This document shows positions 28,818 to 38,697 of a stretch of 39,452 bases of DNA, piece by piece. The position numbers and the translations under genes were made by a program. Below the pieces are notes generated by a model. It searched no databases. It was given only the letters and a program-made list of their open reading frames with translations, and was not told where the DNA came from. The number at the start of each line of letters is the position of its first letter. Position 1 is the stretch's first letter. Source of the DNA: Flavobacterium sp. (lineage in GTDB: Bacteria > Bacteroidota > Bacteroidia > Chitinophagales > Chitinophagaceae); contig JASGCX010000033.1 of NCBI GenBank assembly GCA_030053925.1, positions 1 to 39,452 of the forward strand, given 5' to 3'.

Positions 28818-29663
28818 CTATTTTTTTCCTTCAAAAAAGCCATAACCCTTTAAAATGCGTTTTAGCATATCAATACGTAAGTTGGCCATTGGTACATTTT
28901 TAGGGGCTTCTACATTTAATACAAAAAAGTAGGGGTGTCTATTTTCTTCTATCCAACCAACAACCCAACCTAGTTGGGTATTTTTTTCTGTGGTACCAAG
29001 CCCTGTTTTATAAGCCAAAGTATAGTTGGTATTATTTTCACGCACCATCATTTTTCTTACAATCTCTTGACTTCTACGTTGAAAACCTAATTGATAAAAG
29101 TACAGTTTCTTTACAATGCCTAGTTGTTCATCGGCAGTTATTTTTAAAGAATTATCTAACCAAAAAGTATCAATTGCTGTTTTAATTTTTGCAGTGCCAT
29201 AGTGCATGGTATCTAAGTATTCTTGCATGGTGTCTTTGCCTATTCTTTTGGCTAGTTCTTGGTAGTAAGGTACTGCCGAGTATTCAAAAGCCTCGGACAT
29301 GGTAAGGTCTTTGTTCCAGTTTTTGGCGGTATCGCCGTTGGCAAAAGTTCTAATTTTTCCATCCCATTTTATCACCATTTTTTCGTTTGCCACTTTACCG
29401 GTTTCTATACCTATTAGGCTGTTTACAATTTTAAAAGTAGATGCTGGTAAAAATCCCGTGTCTTTGTAACGATTAAGGTTGTAAATAGTAAATTGCCCTG
29501 TACCATTATCAAACATGGCAAAGCTGCCTATTACTTTATTGCTATCGAAAATGGGTTTTAAGTTGTTATCAATTGTAACATTATTAGGGCTACAAGCTGC
29601 TAATACGCTTATTAGTGTTATACTTGTAACTATTTTTAACAGTGTGAATGACGTGTATCTCAT
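28818..29663 (-). CDS. Class D (OXA-type) beta-lactamase, predicted lipoprotein
   Basis: Lipobox LAAC; S-x-x-K in LPASTFKIVNSLIGIE; S-x-V in EYSAVPYYQELAKRIG; KTG in LAYKTGLG; LGWVVGWIE. Confidence 0.92.
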   Translation of the reverse strand: MRYTSFTLLKIVTSITLISVLAACSPNNVTIDNNLKPIFDSNKVIGSFAMFDNGTGQFTIYNLNRYKDTGFLPASTFKIVNSLIGIETGKVANEKMVIKWDGKIRTFANGDTAKNWNKDLTMSEAFEYSAVPYYQELAKRIGKDTMQEYLDTMHYGTAKIKTAIDTFWLDNSLKITADEQLGIVKKLYFYQLGFQRRSQEIVRKMMVRENNTNYTLAYKTGLGTTEKNTQLGWVVGWIEENRHPYFFVLNVEAPKNVPMANLRIDMLKRILKGYGFFEGKK

Positions 29664-29714
29664 TTAAAAATTTTAGTGGTGCAAATGTAACTGTTACAAC
29701 AAAGATTATTACAC

Positions 29715-31064
29715 ATGTCAACAACAGATAAGCAAATACCAGCAATAACATCAACCAAGCTTTTTAAGTATGGCTTTGGTTTGGTAAACAATCCTTTAAA
29801 AGCCATTTCCGATATTGTAGATGCCTACGGCGATATTGCTTCGTTGAAGATTTCTAAAATTGGTTCTATTGTTTTCTTAAATCATCCAGATTATGTAAAG
29901 CATGTTTTAAAAGATAATCAAGATAATTATTCTCGGCGCAAAGCCGTTAAGCAACCATCTTTTAGTGCCCTGCAAGATTTGCTTGGTAATGGTATTTTTA
30001 TGAGCGATGGTGCGCAATGGGAACAACAACATACCATGTTGCGCAATTTATTTTCGCCCACATCTATTGCAAGCACTTTACCCATAATTGATGAAGAATT
30101 AACCCTACTAACCAAACGTTGGCAAACACAAATTACCAAGAAGCCAATTATTGATGTTGAGCAAGAACTGCATTTGCTGATGTTGCGCATCATGTTACGT
30201 ACACATGTTTGTAGCAATTTTCTTTTTCCGTTTAGCGATATTTTGGCAACGCTTAAAAACTTCATGAATGTGTCTAATTCAAAAAAAATATTTTTGGCAC
30301 AGTTAAAAGCCTTTGTACTAAAGCCTTTGGGCATAAAGTATCATTACAACAAGCCGCAGCAATCGCTTAAATGGTTAATGGCTTTTGTAGATGAATTGAT
30401 AGAAGCCTTGCTGCAACGTGCTTTTATACCAAATGGTTTGTTTGCTACAATGTTGGTTGATTATAATAATGGTAAGGTTTGTAAGCAAGATATTAAAGAC
30501 CAATTGCTCAATTTTTTATTTGCTGGTTTCGATACTACTTCTACAGGCATCACCTTTACGTTGTACAATTTAGCCGCACACCAGCCTATTCAACAATTGG
30601 TAAAAAATGAAATTGTAGATACCGCCACAAAACAATTTCCGGTACTTGAAAAGGCAATTAAAGAAACCTTACGATTGTATCCACCCGTGTGGTCGTATGC
30701 TAGAGAAGCCATTGCCAACGATGTAATAGATGGTTATTGCATACCAGCTAAAACCCTTGTGCTTATTAGTTCTTATGCCTTGCACAGGCATAAAAATTTT
30801 TGGCAAAATGCCAACGAATTTAACATCGATAATTTTGAGAAAGAAAATTTTAAAGGCAAAAATTTTGTGTACATACCTTTTGGGCAAGGCAAGCGAATGT
30901 GTATTGGTAGGGCTTTGGCCGATTATCAAATGATGACCATTGTACCACACTTGCTTAGGGTATTTCATTTTGCAACTGTAGATGATAAAAAGCCAATTAT
31001 TAATCCCAACATCATCATCAAAGCCACCAAATCAATTAAATTACGAGTAAGTTTGGCATCTTAA
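29715..31064 (+). CDS. Cytochrome P450 (A)
   Basis: I-helix AGFDTTSTG, ExxR KETLRLYPP, heme loop YIPFGQGKRMCIGRALA. Confidence 0.95.
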   Translation: MSTTDKQIPAITSTKLFKYGFGLVNNPLKAISDIVDAYGDIASLKISKIGSIVFLNHPDYVKHVLKDNQDNYSRRKAVKQPSFSALQDLLGNGIFMSDGAQWEQQHTMLRNLFSPTSIASTLPIIDEELTLLTKRWQTQITKKPIIDVEQELHLLMLRIMLRTHVCSNFLFPFSDILATLKNFMNVSNSKKIFLAQLKAFVLKPLGIKYHYNKPQQSLKWLMAFVDELIEALLQRAFIPNGLFATMLVDYNNGKVCKQDIKDQLLNFLFAGFDTTSTGITFTLYNLAAHQPIQQLVKNEIVDTATKQFPVLEKAIKETLRLYPPVWSYAREAIANDVIDGYCIPAKTLVLISSYALHRHKNFWQNANEFNIDNFEKENFKGKNFVYIPFGQGKRMCIGRALADYQMMTIVPHLLRVFHFATVDDKKPIINPNIIIKATKSIKLRVSLAS

Positions 31065-31089
31065 ATTTCATCTTCCGAATTGTATAACA

Positions 31090-31857
31090 ATGTCTAACAA
31101 AAAGTTTACTGTTAAACGCTTTCCTATTGATAAAAAAATTGTAGCAGATATTGCGGCATTTAATAAGTATGTCAATTTAATGCACGGGCTTTTTCAAATA
31201 GACATTGCCCACATTAGGCAGCAAATAAAAATTGCCAAGAAAGAACAGAACCTAAATGTTTCAATTTTAGCTTGTTTGCTGTACTGTTTTGCGCAAGCAT
31301 TAGATAAATACAAAGATGCTTTTGCTATGGTGGGCAAAGGCAGCAAATACTATCAGTTTGAAGAGGCAGATGTGTTTTTTCCTTTTGAATTACAGCAAAA
31401 TGGCGAGAAAATAATTTGGTACAAAATAATTAGGCGAGTTAATAAAAAAACCATTGTTGAACTAGAAGATGATTTAAAGAAAATGCTACAAATGCAGAAA
31501 ACCTTTACAAAAGCCGAGCGTTTTTTTATGCGTTTTCCTGGTTTTTTAAGACGCTTGTTTTATGGTAGAACCATGCGTAACCCTTTAATACGAAAGAGTT
31601 ATGTAGGCAACGTGTATTTTAGTTCTACTATTCATAGTGGCAATACACGTGTTATTTCGTATGGTTTACCTTCGCATTTTCATTCGGTTGGTATGTTTAT
31701 TGGTACGTTTATAGATGTTAAAAGTATGGAGCCACAAAAGCCCAATGCCAATATTGTAGGCGCTACATTATCGCTAGATCATTTAATAAGCGATGGATCA
31801 ATGCTTGCAAGATTAATTCGTGAGTTCGTTTTTCAAGTTGAAAACTTTAAACTTTAG
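31090..31857 (+). CDS. Stand-alone 2-oxoacid dehydrogenase E2/CAT-like acyltransferase
   Basis: C-terminal LSLDHLISDGSMLARLIREF resembles the DHxxxDG catalytic motif; no lipoyl domain. Confidence 0.7.
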   Translation: MSNKKFTVKRFPIDKKIVADIAAFNKYVNLMHGLFQIDIAHIRQQIKIAKKEQNLNVSILACLLYCFAQALDKYKDAFAMVGKGSKYYQFEEADVFFPFELQQNGEKIIWYKIIRRVNKKTIVELEDDLKKMLQMQKTFTKAERFFMRFPGFLRRLFYGRTMRNPLIRKSYVGNVYFSSTIHSGNTRVISYGLPSHFHSVGMFIGTFIDVKSMEPQKPNANIVGATLSLDHLISDGSMLARLIREFVFQVENFKL

Positions 31858-31859
31858 TA

Positions 31860-33218
31860 ATGGTACATCCGCCTAAAAATATTCCTTGGTATAAAATTCC
31901 CTACCATTCTTTTAGTATCCTTAAAAATCCGTTGAAAGCCATTTATCAAATGGTAGAAAGCTACGGCGATATTTTTGCTTTTAAGATTGGCAACATGCGC
32001 AGCATCATCTTTTTAAACCATCCCGATTATGTTAAGCATGTGCTTAAAGATAACGTAGATAACTATTCTAGAGGAAGCGCCTTAAAAATGTCTACTACGG
32101 GTTTAGAAGAAATGCTTGGCAATGGTATTTTTATAAGCGAAGGCGACGATTGGGAATTTCAACATAAGCTATTAAAGCGTTTGTTTTCGCCTGCTGCAAT
32201 AGAAAGTACCTTACCTGTTTTGCAAGAAGAAATTGATAAGTTTATACAAAAATGGGCTAATGCAGTGGTTAATAATCCTGTTGTGAATATTGAATACGAT
32301 ATTCATTTACTGATGTTGCAAATTATGCTACGCAGCCATGTTTGTAAAAATTATCCATTCAATTACAAAGAAATTTTTGACACCTATAATGCACGTATTG
32401 AAGCTTCAAGTTGGAACGTTGGTGCGGTTTCGGAAGCCAAATCTTTTTTTTTAAAACCACTTGGTATTAATTATGCTTACAATAAGCACCAGCATCACAT
32501 AAATAAGCTAAACGCATTTTCTAATAAACTTGTACAAGCGTTACTTAATGGCGAGTTTGAACCCGTTGGTTTATTTGCTCTTATGCTTGGCGAGTTTAAA
32601 GAGGGGCGTGTTACACAAAAAGACATCCGTGACCAACTCTTCAATTTTTTGCTTGCAGGCTTTGAAACCACCGCTACTGCTATTTCTTGGCTATTGTACA
32701 ATATTGCTGCGCAGCCAAATTTGCAAGCACTTTTAAAAGATGAATTAAAGGTTACAGCCACAGCAAATGACGATGTTTTAAAGCAAGCATCTTTATTGCA
32801 ATTGGCAATTAAAGAGTCGCTACGGTTATATGCACCTGTTTGGTCTACCGCCCGTGTTGCAGTTAGAGACGATATTGTTGGAGGTAAGTTTATAAAAGCT
32901 AAAAGTATTGTGGTTATTAACTCTTACGCATTACATAGGCACAAAGCGTTTTGGCCATCGGGCAATAAATTTAACATTGCCAACTTTGAGAAAGATAATT
33001 TTAAAGGTAAAACATTTGCCTATATACCTTACAGCCAAGGAAAGCGAATTTGTCTTGGTATGGCTTTAGCCGATTATCAAATTCAAACTATAACAAGTGC
33101 TTTGTTAAAGGCTTTCAATTTTGAAACTACCTCTAACAAAGCACCAGAAATTAAAGCAAACATTATTATTAAGGCTAGCCCATCTTTACAATTAAAAATT
33201 AGTAAGGCGGGTGCTTAA
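31860..33218 (+). CDS. Cytochrome P450 (B), paralogue of A
   Basis: AGFETTATA, KESLRLYAP, YIPYSQGKRICLGMALA; shares LNHPDYVKHVLKDN.DNYSR with P450 A. Confidence 0.94.
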   Translation: MVHPPKNIPWYKIPYHSFSILKNPLKAIYQMVESYGDIFAFKIGNMRSIIFLNHPDYVKHVLKDNVDNYSRGSALKMSTTGLEEMLGNGIFISEGDDWEFQHKLLKRLFSPAAIESTLPVLQEEIDKFIQKWANAVVNNPVVNIEYDIHLLMLQIMLRSHVCKNYPFNYKEIFDTYNARIEASSWNVGAVSEAKSFFLKPLGINYAYNKHQHHINKLNAFSNKLVQALLNGEFEPVGLFALMLGEFKEGRVTQKDIRDQLFNFLLAGFETTATAISWLLYNIAAQPNLQALLKDELKVTATANDDVLKQASLLQLAIKESLRLYAPVWSTARVAVRDDIVGGKFIKAKSIVVINSYALHRHKAFWPSGNKFNIANFEKDNFKGKTFAYIPYSQGKRICLGMALADYQIQTITSALLKAFNFETTSNKAPEIKANIIIKASPSLQLKISKAGA

Positions 33219-33220
33219 AC

Positions 33221-34408
33221 TTATTTTAAAACGTTAAGTTGTTTACCAACTTTTATAAACGCAGCAATAGCTTTATCCAAATGTTGTTGGTTGTGTGCTG
33301 CACTCAATTGTACACGAATACGAGCTAGCCCTTTTGCCACAACCGGATAGAAAAAACCAATCACGTATATACCTTCTTCTAACAAAGCGGCTGCAAACTG
33401 TTGGGCAACTGTTGCTTCGTACAACATAATAGGTACAATGGGGTGGTCGCCAGGTTGTATATTAAAACCCGCTTCGGTCATTTTGGTTCTAAAATATTTG
33501 GTGTTGTTTTCTAGTTTATCTCTAAGTTCTGTGGTTTCTGTAAGCATATCAAGTACAGCTATCGATGCGCCTACAATGCTTGGTGCCAAAGTGTTTGAGA
33601 ATAAATAGGGCCTTGAACGTTGACGTAAAAGTTCTATAATTTCTTTTCTACCCGATGTAAAGCCACCACTAGCGCCGCCTAATGCTTTACCTAAAGTGCC
33701 GGTAATAATATCTATTCTCCCCATCACGTTTCGGTACTCATGTGTACCTCTACCGGTTTTGCCTAAAAAACCTGATGAGTGACATTCATCTATCATCACA
33801 ATTGCATTGTATTTATCTGCAATATCACAAATTTTATCAAGCTGTGCAATGGTGCCATCCATACTAAAGCTGCCATCTGTTACAATTATTCTGCTACGCA
33901 AATGTGCGGTTGCTTGTAGCTTTTGTTCCAAGTCATCCATATTATTATGCTCGTAGCGATAGCGTTGCGCTTTGCACAATCGTACACCATCTATAATGCT
34001 TGCGTGGTTTAGTGCATCGCTTATAATAGCGTCTTCTTCATTAAACAAGGGTTCAAATACACCACCATTCGCATCAAAAGCGGCAGCATATAGTATGGTA
34101 TCTTCTGTACCTAAAAAGCTGGCAATCTTCTGTTCTAGTTCTTTATGAATGTTTTGCGTACCGCAAATAAAACGCACGCTACTCATGCCATAGCCATGTG
34201 TATCTATTGCTTTGTGTGCTGCTTCTATTACTTTAGGATGAGACGATAAACCCAAATAATTATTAGCGCAAAAGTTTAAAACCTTTTTGCCATTTACTAC
34301 TATTTCAGCACCTTGTTCGCTAGTAATGATGCGTTCTTTTTTAAATAATCCAGCGTCATCTATTGTTTGTAATTCTTCAGCAATTCTTGCTACAAATTTT
34401 TCATTCAT
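33221..34408 (-). CDS. kbl: Glycine C-acetyltransferase (2-amino-3-ketobutyrate CoA ligase)
   Basis: FCANNYLGLSSHPKVIEAAH, DALNHASIIDG, MIDECHSSGFLGKTGRGTHEY, TGTLGKALGGASGGFTSG. Confidence 0.93.
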   Translation of the reverse strand: MNEKFVARIAEELQTIDDAGLFKKERIITSEQGAEIVVNGKKVLNFCANNYLGLSSHPKVIEAAHKAIDTHGYGMSSVRFICGTQNIHKELEQKIASFLGTEDTILYAAAFDANGGVFEPLFNEEDAIISDALNHASIIDGVRLCKAQRYRYEHNNMDDLEQKLQATAHLRSRIIVTDGSFSMDGTIAQLDKICDIADKYNAIVMIDECHSSGFLGKTGRGTHEYRNVMGRIDIITGTLGKALGGASGGFTSGRKEIIELLRQRSRPYLFSNTLAPSIVGASIAVLDMLTETTELRDKLENNTKYFRTKMTEAGFNIQPGDHPIVPIMLYEATVAQQFAAALLEEGIYVIGFFYPVVAKGLARIRVQLSAAHNQQHLDKAIAAFIKVGKQLNVLK

Positions 34409-34548
34409 GGTTTGTAATTTTTGTTTGGCAAAATTATTTTAGTTCTTGTATTGCTTCACACCCTTTGGCACAATATATACTTGTATGTTAAAGTTTGTAT
34501 GGCTTTTAGTAAACGATACATTATTTTTGTTGCCCCACAATTGTAACA

Positions 34549-34635
34549 GGTGAGTTGTCCGAGTGGTTGAAGGAGCACGCCTGGAAAGTGTGTATGCGGG
34601 AAACTGTATCAAGAGTTCGAATCTCTTACTCACCG
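34549..34635 (+). tRNA. tRNA-Ser (GGA anticodon)
   Basis: Acceptor GGTGAGT/ACTCACC, anticodon loop CTGGAAA, long variable arm, T-loop GAGTTCGAATCTC; CCA not encoded. Confidence 0.93.
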
Positions 34636-34636
34636 C

Positions 34637-34662
34637 AAAGCGTCCATACTTGGGCGCTTTTT
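34637..34662 (+). terminator. Terminator after tRNA-Ser
   Basis: aaagcgtccatacttgggcgcttttt. Confidence 0.75.
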
Positions 34663-34792
34663 ATTTTGCTTTATAAGCCATTGTTACATTACCAGTTAAA
34701 TAGCCTAGTTCTGCTAAACCATAATTTATTTGTTTAAAATTATAACAGTTACCAGCATTGTTTTACTTTGTACAAAGGTATTACGTGTAGCC

Positions 34793-35365
34793 CTATTTGT
34801 AATACCCGTTTTTTTCAATTTCTTCTCGCACCTTGTCTGTTACCAAGTACGCAATACTTTTCTTTTGTTTGATGTGCTGTCTAATAGTTGTTGCCGAAAT
34901 GTTTAATAGGGGCGCATTTAGAACGGTTATATTTTTATTAGTGGGATGGTTTGTTATTGCAAATTCGGGTCTTTGGTAAATGATAAGATGGTAGTTTTTC
35001 TGTAGAATAGCTGCATTTTTCCATTTGCCAATATTGCTAAAACTATCGCCACCGAGTATAATACTAAACCGATGATGGGGATATTTCTCTTCTAAATAAA
35101 CGAGGGTATCTATGGTATAAGATGGTTTTGGTAACTTAAATTCTACATCCGAAGCCTTTAGTTGCGCATTGTTTTCTATTGCTAATTGTACAAGGTGCAA
35201 TCTTTGATATTCGTTTAGTAAGCTTGCGGCAGGCTTTAATGGATTTTGAGGACTCACTACTAACCAAACTTGCTCTACATCTGTGTACTCAACTACGTGG
35301 TTGGCTATTATTAAATGGCCAATGTGAATGGGGTTAAAAGAACCAAAGTATAAACCAACCTTCAT
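34793..35365 (-). CDS. nadD: Nicotinate-nucleotide adenylyltransferase
   Basis: VGLYFGSFNPIHIGHLIIANHV, GGDSFSNIGKWKN, ISATTIRQHIK. Confidence 0.95.
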   Translation of the reverse strand: MKVGLYFGSFNPIHIGHLIIANHVVEYTDVEQVWLVVSPQNPLKPAASLLNEYQRLHLVQLAIENNAQLKASDVEFKLPKPSYTIDTLVYLEEKYPHHRFSIILGGDSFSNIGKWKNAAILQKNYHLIIYQRPEFAITNHPTNKNITVLNAPLLNISATTIRQHIKQKKSIAYLVTDKVREEIEKNGYYK

Positions 35366-35388
35366 TTGTGTATGCGTTTTTTAATGTT

Positions 35389-35616
35389 TTATACAACATC
35401 TTCTATAAAAATACTGTTGGCTTCGCTTAGTCTTAGGCTAAGGTTATAGCCCGAAACGGCAATTGAAATAGGGTCTCCAAGTGGTGCTACTTGAATTACC
35501 TTTACCACTTCTCCAGGTACACAACCCATTTCCATAAGTTTGATGACTATCTCATCTTTCTCAAAAGAATGAATTGTTGCTTTTTGACCAACCGCTAAAT
35601 CACTTAATCTTTTCAT
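35389..35616 (-). CDS. feoA: FeoA-domain protein
   Basis: LSDLAVGQKATIHSF...KLMEMGCVPGEVVKVIQVAPLGDPISIAVSGYNLSLRLSEA. Confidence 0.88.
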   Translation of the reverse strand: MKRLSDLAVGQKATIHSFEKDEIVIKLMEMGCVPGEVVKVIQVAPLGDPISIAVSGYNLSLRLSEANSIFIEDVV

Positions 35617-35696
35617 CTTGTCTATTGTAGTGCAAATGTAAACTTGTACGATAGCTTTTTGTTACGAAATTTGATATAACAAACCACACACTCATT

Positions 35697-36128
35697 ATGC
35701 AACTAGTATCGTTTAACACGGCAGATAAACCGCTAACACTTAAAAACAAGACACGCTTAAAACAATTTATTGCCGGCATTTTTAACCACGAAAATAAGTT
35801 GCTAAAGAAAATTGATTATGTTTTTTGCTCCGATGATTATTTGTTGCAACTGAATAACAAGTTCTTGCAGCACGATTATTATACAGACATTATCACATTT
35901 CCCTTATCTGACAAGCACCAGCCCATTGTTGGCGAGGTTTATATAAGTTTAGATAGAGTTAAAGACAACGCATCGCAACACAACACCACCTTGCTTGACG
36001 AGACATTAAGGGTGCTTTTTCACGGCGCACTACACCTTTGCGGCTATGGCGACAAGTCGGCAAAAGACATTAAAACCATGCGGGCAAAAGAAGATTTTTA
36101 TATCAAGTTGTTTCACGTGGAACATTAA
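35697..36128 (+). CDS. ybeY: Endoribonuclease YbeY
   Basis: DIITFPL, VGEVYISLDRV, HGALHLCGYGDK. Confidence 0.93.
   Translation: MQLVSFNTADKPLTLKNKTRLKQFIAGIFNHENKLLKKIDYVFCSDDYLLQLNNKFLQHDYYTDIITFPLSDKHQPIVGEVYISLDRVKDNASQHNTTLLDETLRVLFHGALHLCGYGDKSAKDIKTMRAKEDFYIKLFHVEH
36109..36124. promoter_or_regulatory. parS-like ParB binding site 1 (overlaps ybeY 3' end)
   Basis: TGTTTCACGTGGAACA, exact reverse complement of the canonical TGTTCCACGTGAAACA. Confidence 0.88.
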
Positions 36129-36173
36129 TAACCAACAGCCTCCGCTCTCAATCTTGCCCATTCCACTGTTTTA

Positions 36174-36189
36174 TGTTTCACGTGGAACA
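36174..36189. promoter_or_regulatory. parS-like ParB binding site 2
   Basis: TGTTTCACGTGGAACA, second exact copy 65 bp from the first. Confidence 0.88.
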
Positions 36190-36258
36190 TTGGTTTTTTT
36201 AGAAGTTTCACATGTCGTCAAAGGCTTGTTTTATCTTTGTTCTTCAATTGAAATAACA

Positions 36259-38127
36259 ATGTTTCCAGATTATGATGTTATAGTGGTGGGTGCAGGTCAC
36301 GCAGGTTGCGAGGCTGCTGCTGCCGCCGCTAACCTTGGCAGCAAGGTGTTGTTGATTACTATGAATATGCAAACCATTGCCCAAATGAGTTGCAACCCAG
36401 CAATGGGTGGTATAGCCAAGGGGCAAATAGTAAGAGAGATAGATGCCATGGGTGGCTACAGCGGTATTGTGTCAGACAAGAGTATGATACAGTTTCGCAT
36501 GTTAAACGTAAGTAAAGGTCCTGCCATGTGGAGCCCTCGGGTACAAAGCGATAGAATGATGTTTGCTGCAACTTGGCGTGAAATGCTTGAGCAAACACCT
36601 AATGTTGATTTTTACCAAGACATGGTAAGCTCGCTAATTATTAATAACAACAAAGCCTGTGGCGTAGTTACAGGTATGGGCAACAAAATAAAAGCCAAAG
36701 CGGTAGTGGTAACTAGCGGCACGTTTTTAAATGGCGTTATCCATATTGGCGAAAAACAGTTTGGTGGCGGTCGTGTAGGCGAGAAGGCGGCAACAGGTAT
36801 TACCGAACAATTGGTGGCTTTTGGCTTTGAAAGCGATCGTTTAAAAACAGGTACCCCACCTCGTATTGATGGTAGAAGTTTGGATTATTCTAAAATGGAA
36901 GAACAAAAAGGCGACGATGTAATTACCGGCTTCTCGTATTTAGACATTGAAAAGATAAAACCAGCGCAGCAAAGAAGCTGTCATGTTACTTACACCAATC
37001 AAATAGTACACGATATTCTTAAAACGGGTTTCGATAGAAGCCCAATGTACCAAGGTAGAATTGAAGGTAGGGGCCCAAGATATTGCCCAAGTATTGAGGA
37101 TAAGATTAACCGTTTTGCTGAAAGAGACAGACATCAACTATTTGTAGAGCCCGAAGGATGGAATACCTGTGAGATATATGTGAACGGATTTTCTACCTCT
37201 TTACCCGAAGACGTACAAATAAAAGCCTTACGCACTGTGCCAGGTTTTGAAAACTGTAGACTATTTAGACCAGGTTATGCTATTGAGTACGACTATTTTC
37301 CACCTACACAATTAAAGTATTCGCTTGAAACCAAATTAATGGACAACCTGTTTTTTGCAGGTCAAATTAATGGCACAACAGGATATGAAGAAGCCGCTTG
37401 CCAAGGTTTGATGGCAGGTATTAATGCGCACCAAAAAGCAAAAGAACTTGAAGCCGTTGTACTTAAAAGGAGCGAGGCTTACATAGGTGTATTGATAGAT
37501 GACCTAATAAGTAAAGGCACAGACGAACCTTACAGAATGTTTACAAGCCGTGCCGAGTACAGAACATTGTTGCGTCAAGATAATGCAGATTTGCGCTTAA
37601 CCGAAATGAGTTACAACCTTGGTTTAGCATCAAAAGAGCGATTAGACAAAGTGCATAAAAAGCTAGATAGTGTAAAGCAAATCACGGCTGTTTTAAAAAA
37701 CTTTAATGTAGAAGCCAACGATATTAACCCATACTTTCAAACCATTCTATCAACGCCAATAACCGAAAAACAAAGGGCTAATAAAATTATCCTACGACCA
37801 AATGTGGGCTTAAAAGAAATGATGACGGCAATACCGGCACTAGCAACACACCTAAATGGCTTTGATGAAAAAGAGTTAGAACAGGCAGAAATTCAAGTTA
37901 AATACGAGCGCTATATAGAGAAAGAACAAGAACTTGTAAATAAAATGGGGCAGCTAGAAAACATGATTATTCCAGATTCTTTCAACTACGATAAGGTGAA
38001 TGCGTTGTCTAACGAAGCATTGCAAAAGTTCAAAAAAATTCGCCCTCACACACTTGGTCAAGCAAGCCGTATAAGCGGTGTAAACCCAAGTGATGTACAA
38101 ATATTAATGGTGTACATGGGCAGATAG
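36259..38127 (+). CDS. mnmG: tRNA uridine-5-carboxymethylaminomethyl modification enzyme MnmG (GidA)
   Basis: YDVIVVGAGHAGCEAAAAAANLG, CNPAMGGIAKGQIVREIDAMGG, FTSRAEYRTLLRQDNADLRLT; ATG at 36259 chosen. Confidence 0.97.
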   Translation: MFPDYDVIVVGAGHAGCEAAAAAANLGSKVLLITMNMQTIAQMSCNPAMGGIAKGQIVREIDAMGGYSGIVSDKSMIQFRMLNVSKGPAMWSPRVQSDRMMFAATWREMLEQTPNVDFYQDMVSSLIINNNKACGVVTGMGNKIKAKAVVVTSGTFLNGVIHIGEKQFGGGRVGEKAATGITEQLVAFGFESDRLKTGTPPRIDGRSLDYSKMEEQKGDDVITGFSYLDIEKIKPAQQRSCHVTYTNQIVHDILKTGFDRSPMYQGRIEGRGPRYCPSIEDKINRFAERDRHQLFVEPEGWNTCEIYVNGFSTSLPEDVQIKALRTVPGFENCRLFRPGYAIEYDYFPPTQLKYSLETKLMDNLFFAGQINGTTGYEEAACQGLMAGINAHQKAKELEAVVLKRSEAYIGVLIDDLISKGTDEPYRMFTSRAEYRTLLRQDNADLRLTEMSYNLGLASKERLDKVHKKLDSVKQITAVLKNFNVEANDINPYFQTILSTPITEKQRANKIILRPNVGLKEMMTAIPALATHLNGFDEKELEQAEIQVKYERYIEKEQELVNKMGQLENMIIPDSFNYDKVNALSNEALQKFKKIRPHTLGQASRISGVNPSDVQILMVYMGR

Positions 38128-38190
38128 CTTTAGCATACTTGCATGTATTGTGTAACTTTTTTGGGGTTGGTGAGGTGGGCTTTAGAAAGT

Positions 38191-38250
38191 GCAAATGTTC
38201 AATTTAGCACCAAAGTACAGGTTTTGCAAAACCGGTTTGTAGGCTGTTAT
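38191..38250. repeat. Dispersed island-edge element, copy B
   Basis: gcaaatgttcaatttagcaccaaagtacaggttttgcaaaaccggtttgtaggctgttat. Confidence 0.55.
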
Positions 38251-38264
38251 TTTCAATCTTTAAT

Positions 38265-38678
38265 TTGAATTTTTGTTGCTTTAAAACTGAAAAATTGGAA
38301 AGAATTACAAAAGAAATGATTGTTGAATTTATAAGTAAAAATGAAATAGAATTAGCCTCAACTCACACAAGGTTGTCAATGCCAATTATTAATAGAATTT
38401 TCAAGAAAATGTCTGCTAATATAAAAATTCCTGCCATAAAAGTAGAAGGGAACTTTATATGTGACGGTCATCATCGATACGTTGCATCGCTTTTAGCCAA
38501 ATATCCGCTTGAAAGAATTTCGTGGGTTATAACTTCTGCAACCTCTGTAATTGATTGGAAAACAGTTAGTTTTGATGATGGCGATTGGGATACCGAAGAA
38601 GAAGTTAATCTTAGAAATAGACAAGATGCCGACTATAACAATATTTCAATAGAGAAAATTGTTGAATTGCTGAAATAA
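38265..38678 (+). CDS. ParB/sulfiredoxin-like fold protein (TTG start uncertain; first ATG 38316)
   Basis: IPAIKVEGNFICDGHHRYVASLLAKY resembles the ParB N-terminal DGHHR motif. Confidence 0.6.
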   Translation: MNFCCFKTEKLERITKEMIVEFISKNEIELASTHTRLSMPIINRIFKKMSANIKIPAIKVEGNFICDGHHRYVASLLAKYPLERISWVITSATSVIDWKTVSFDDGDWDTEEEVNLRNRQDADYNNISIEKIVELLK

Positions 38679-38697
38679 AATTGTAATTTTGTCCATT

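Noticed and set aside
36046-36258. N-terminal extension of MnmG
   Set aside because: Extension overlaps ybeY and the parS sites; MnmG homology begins at MFPDYDVIVVGAGHAG (36259)
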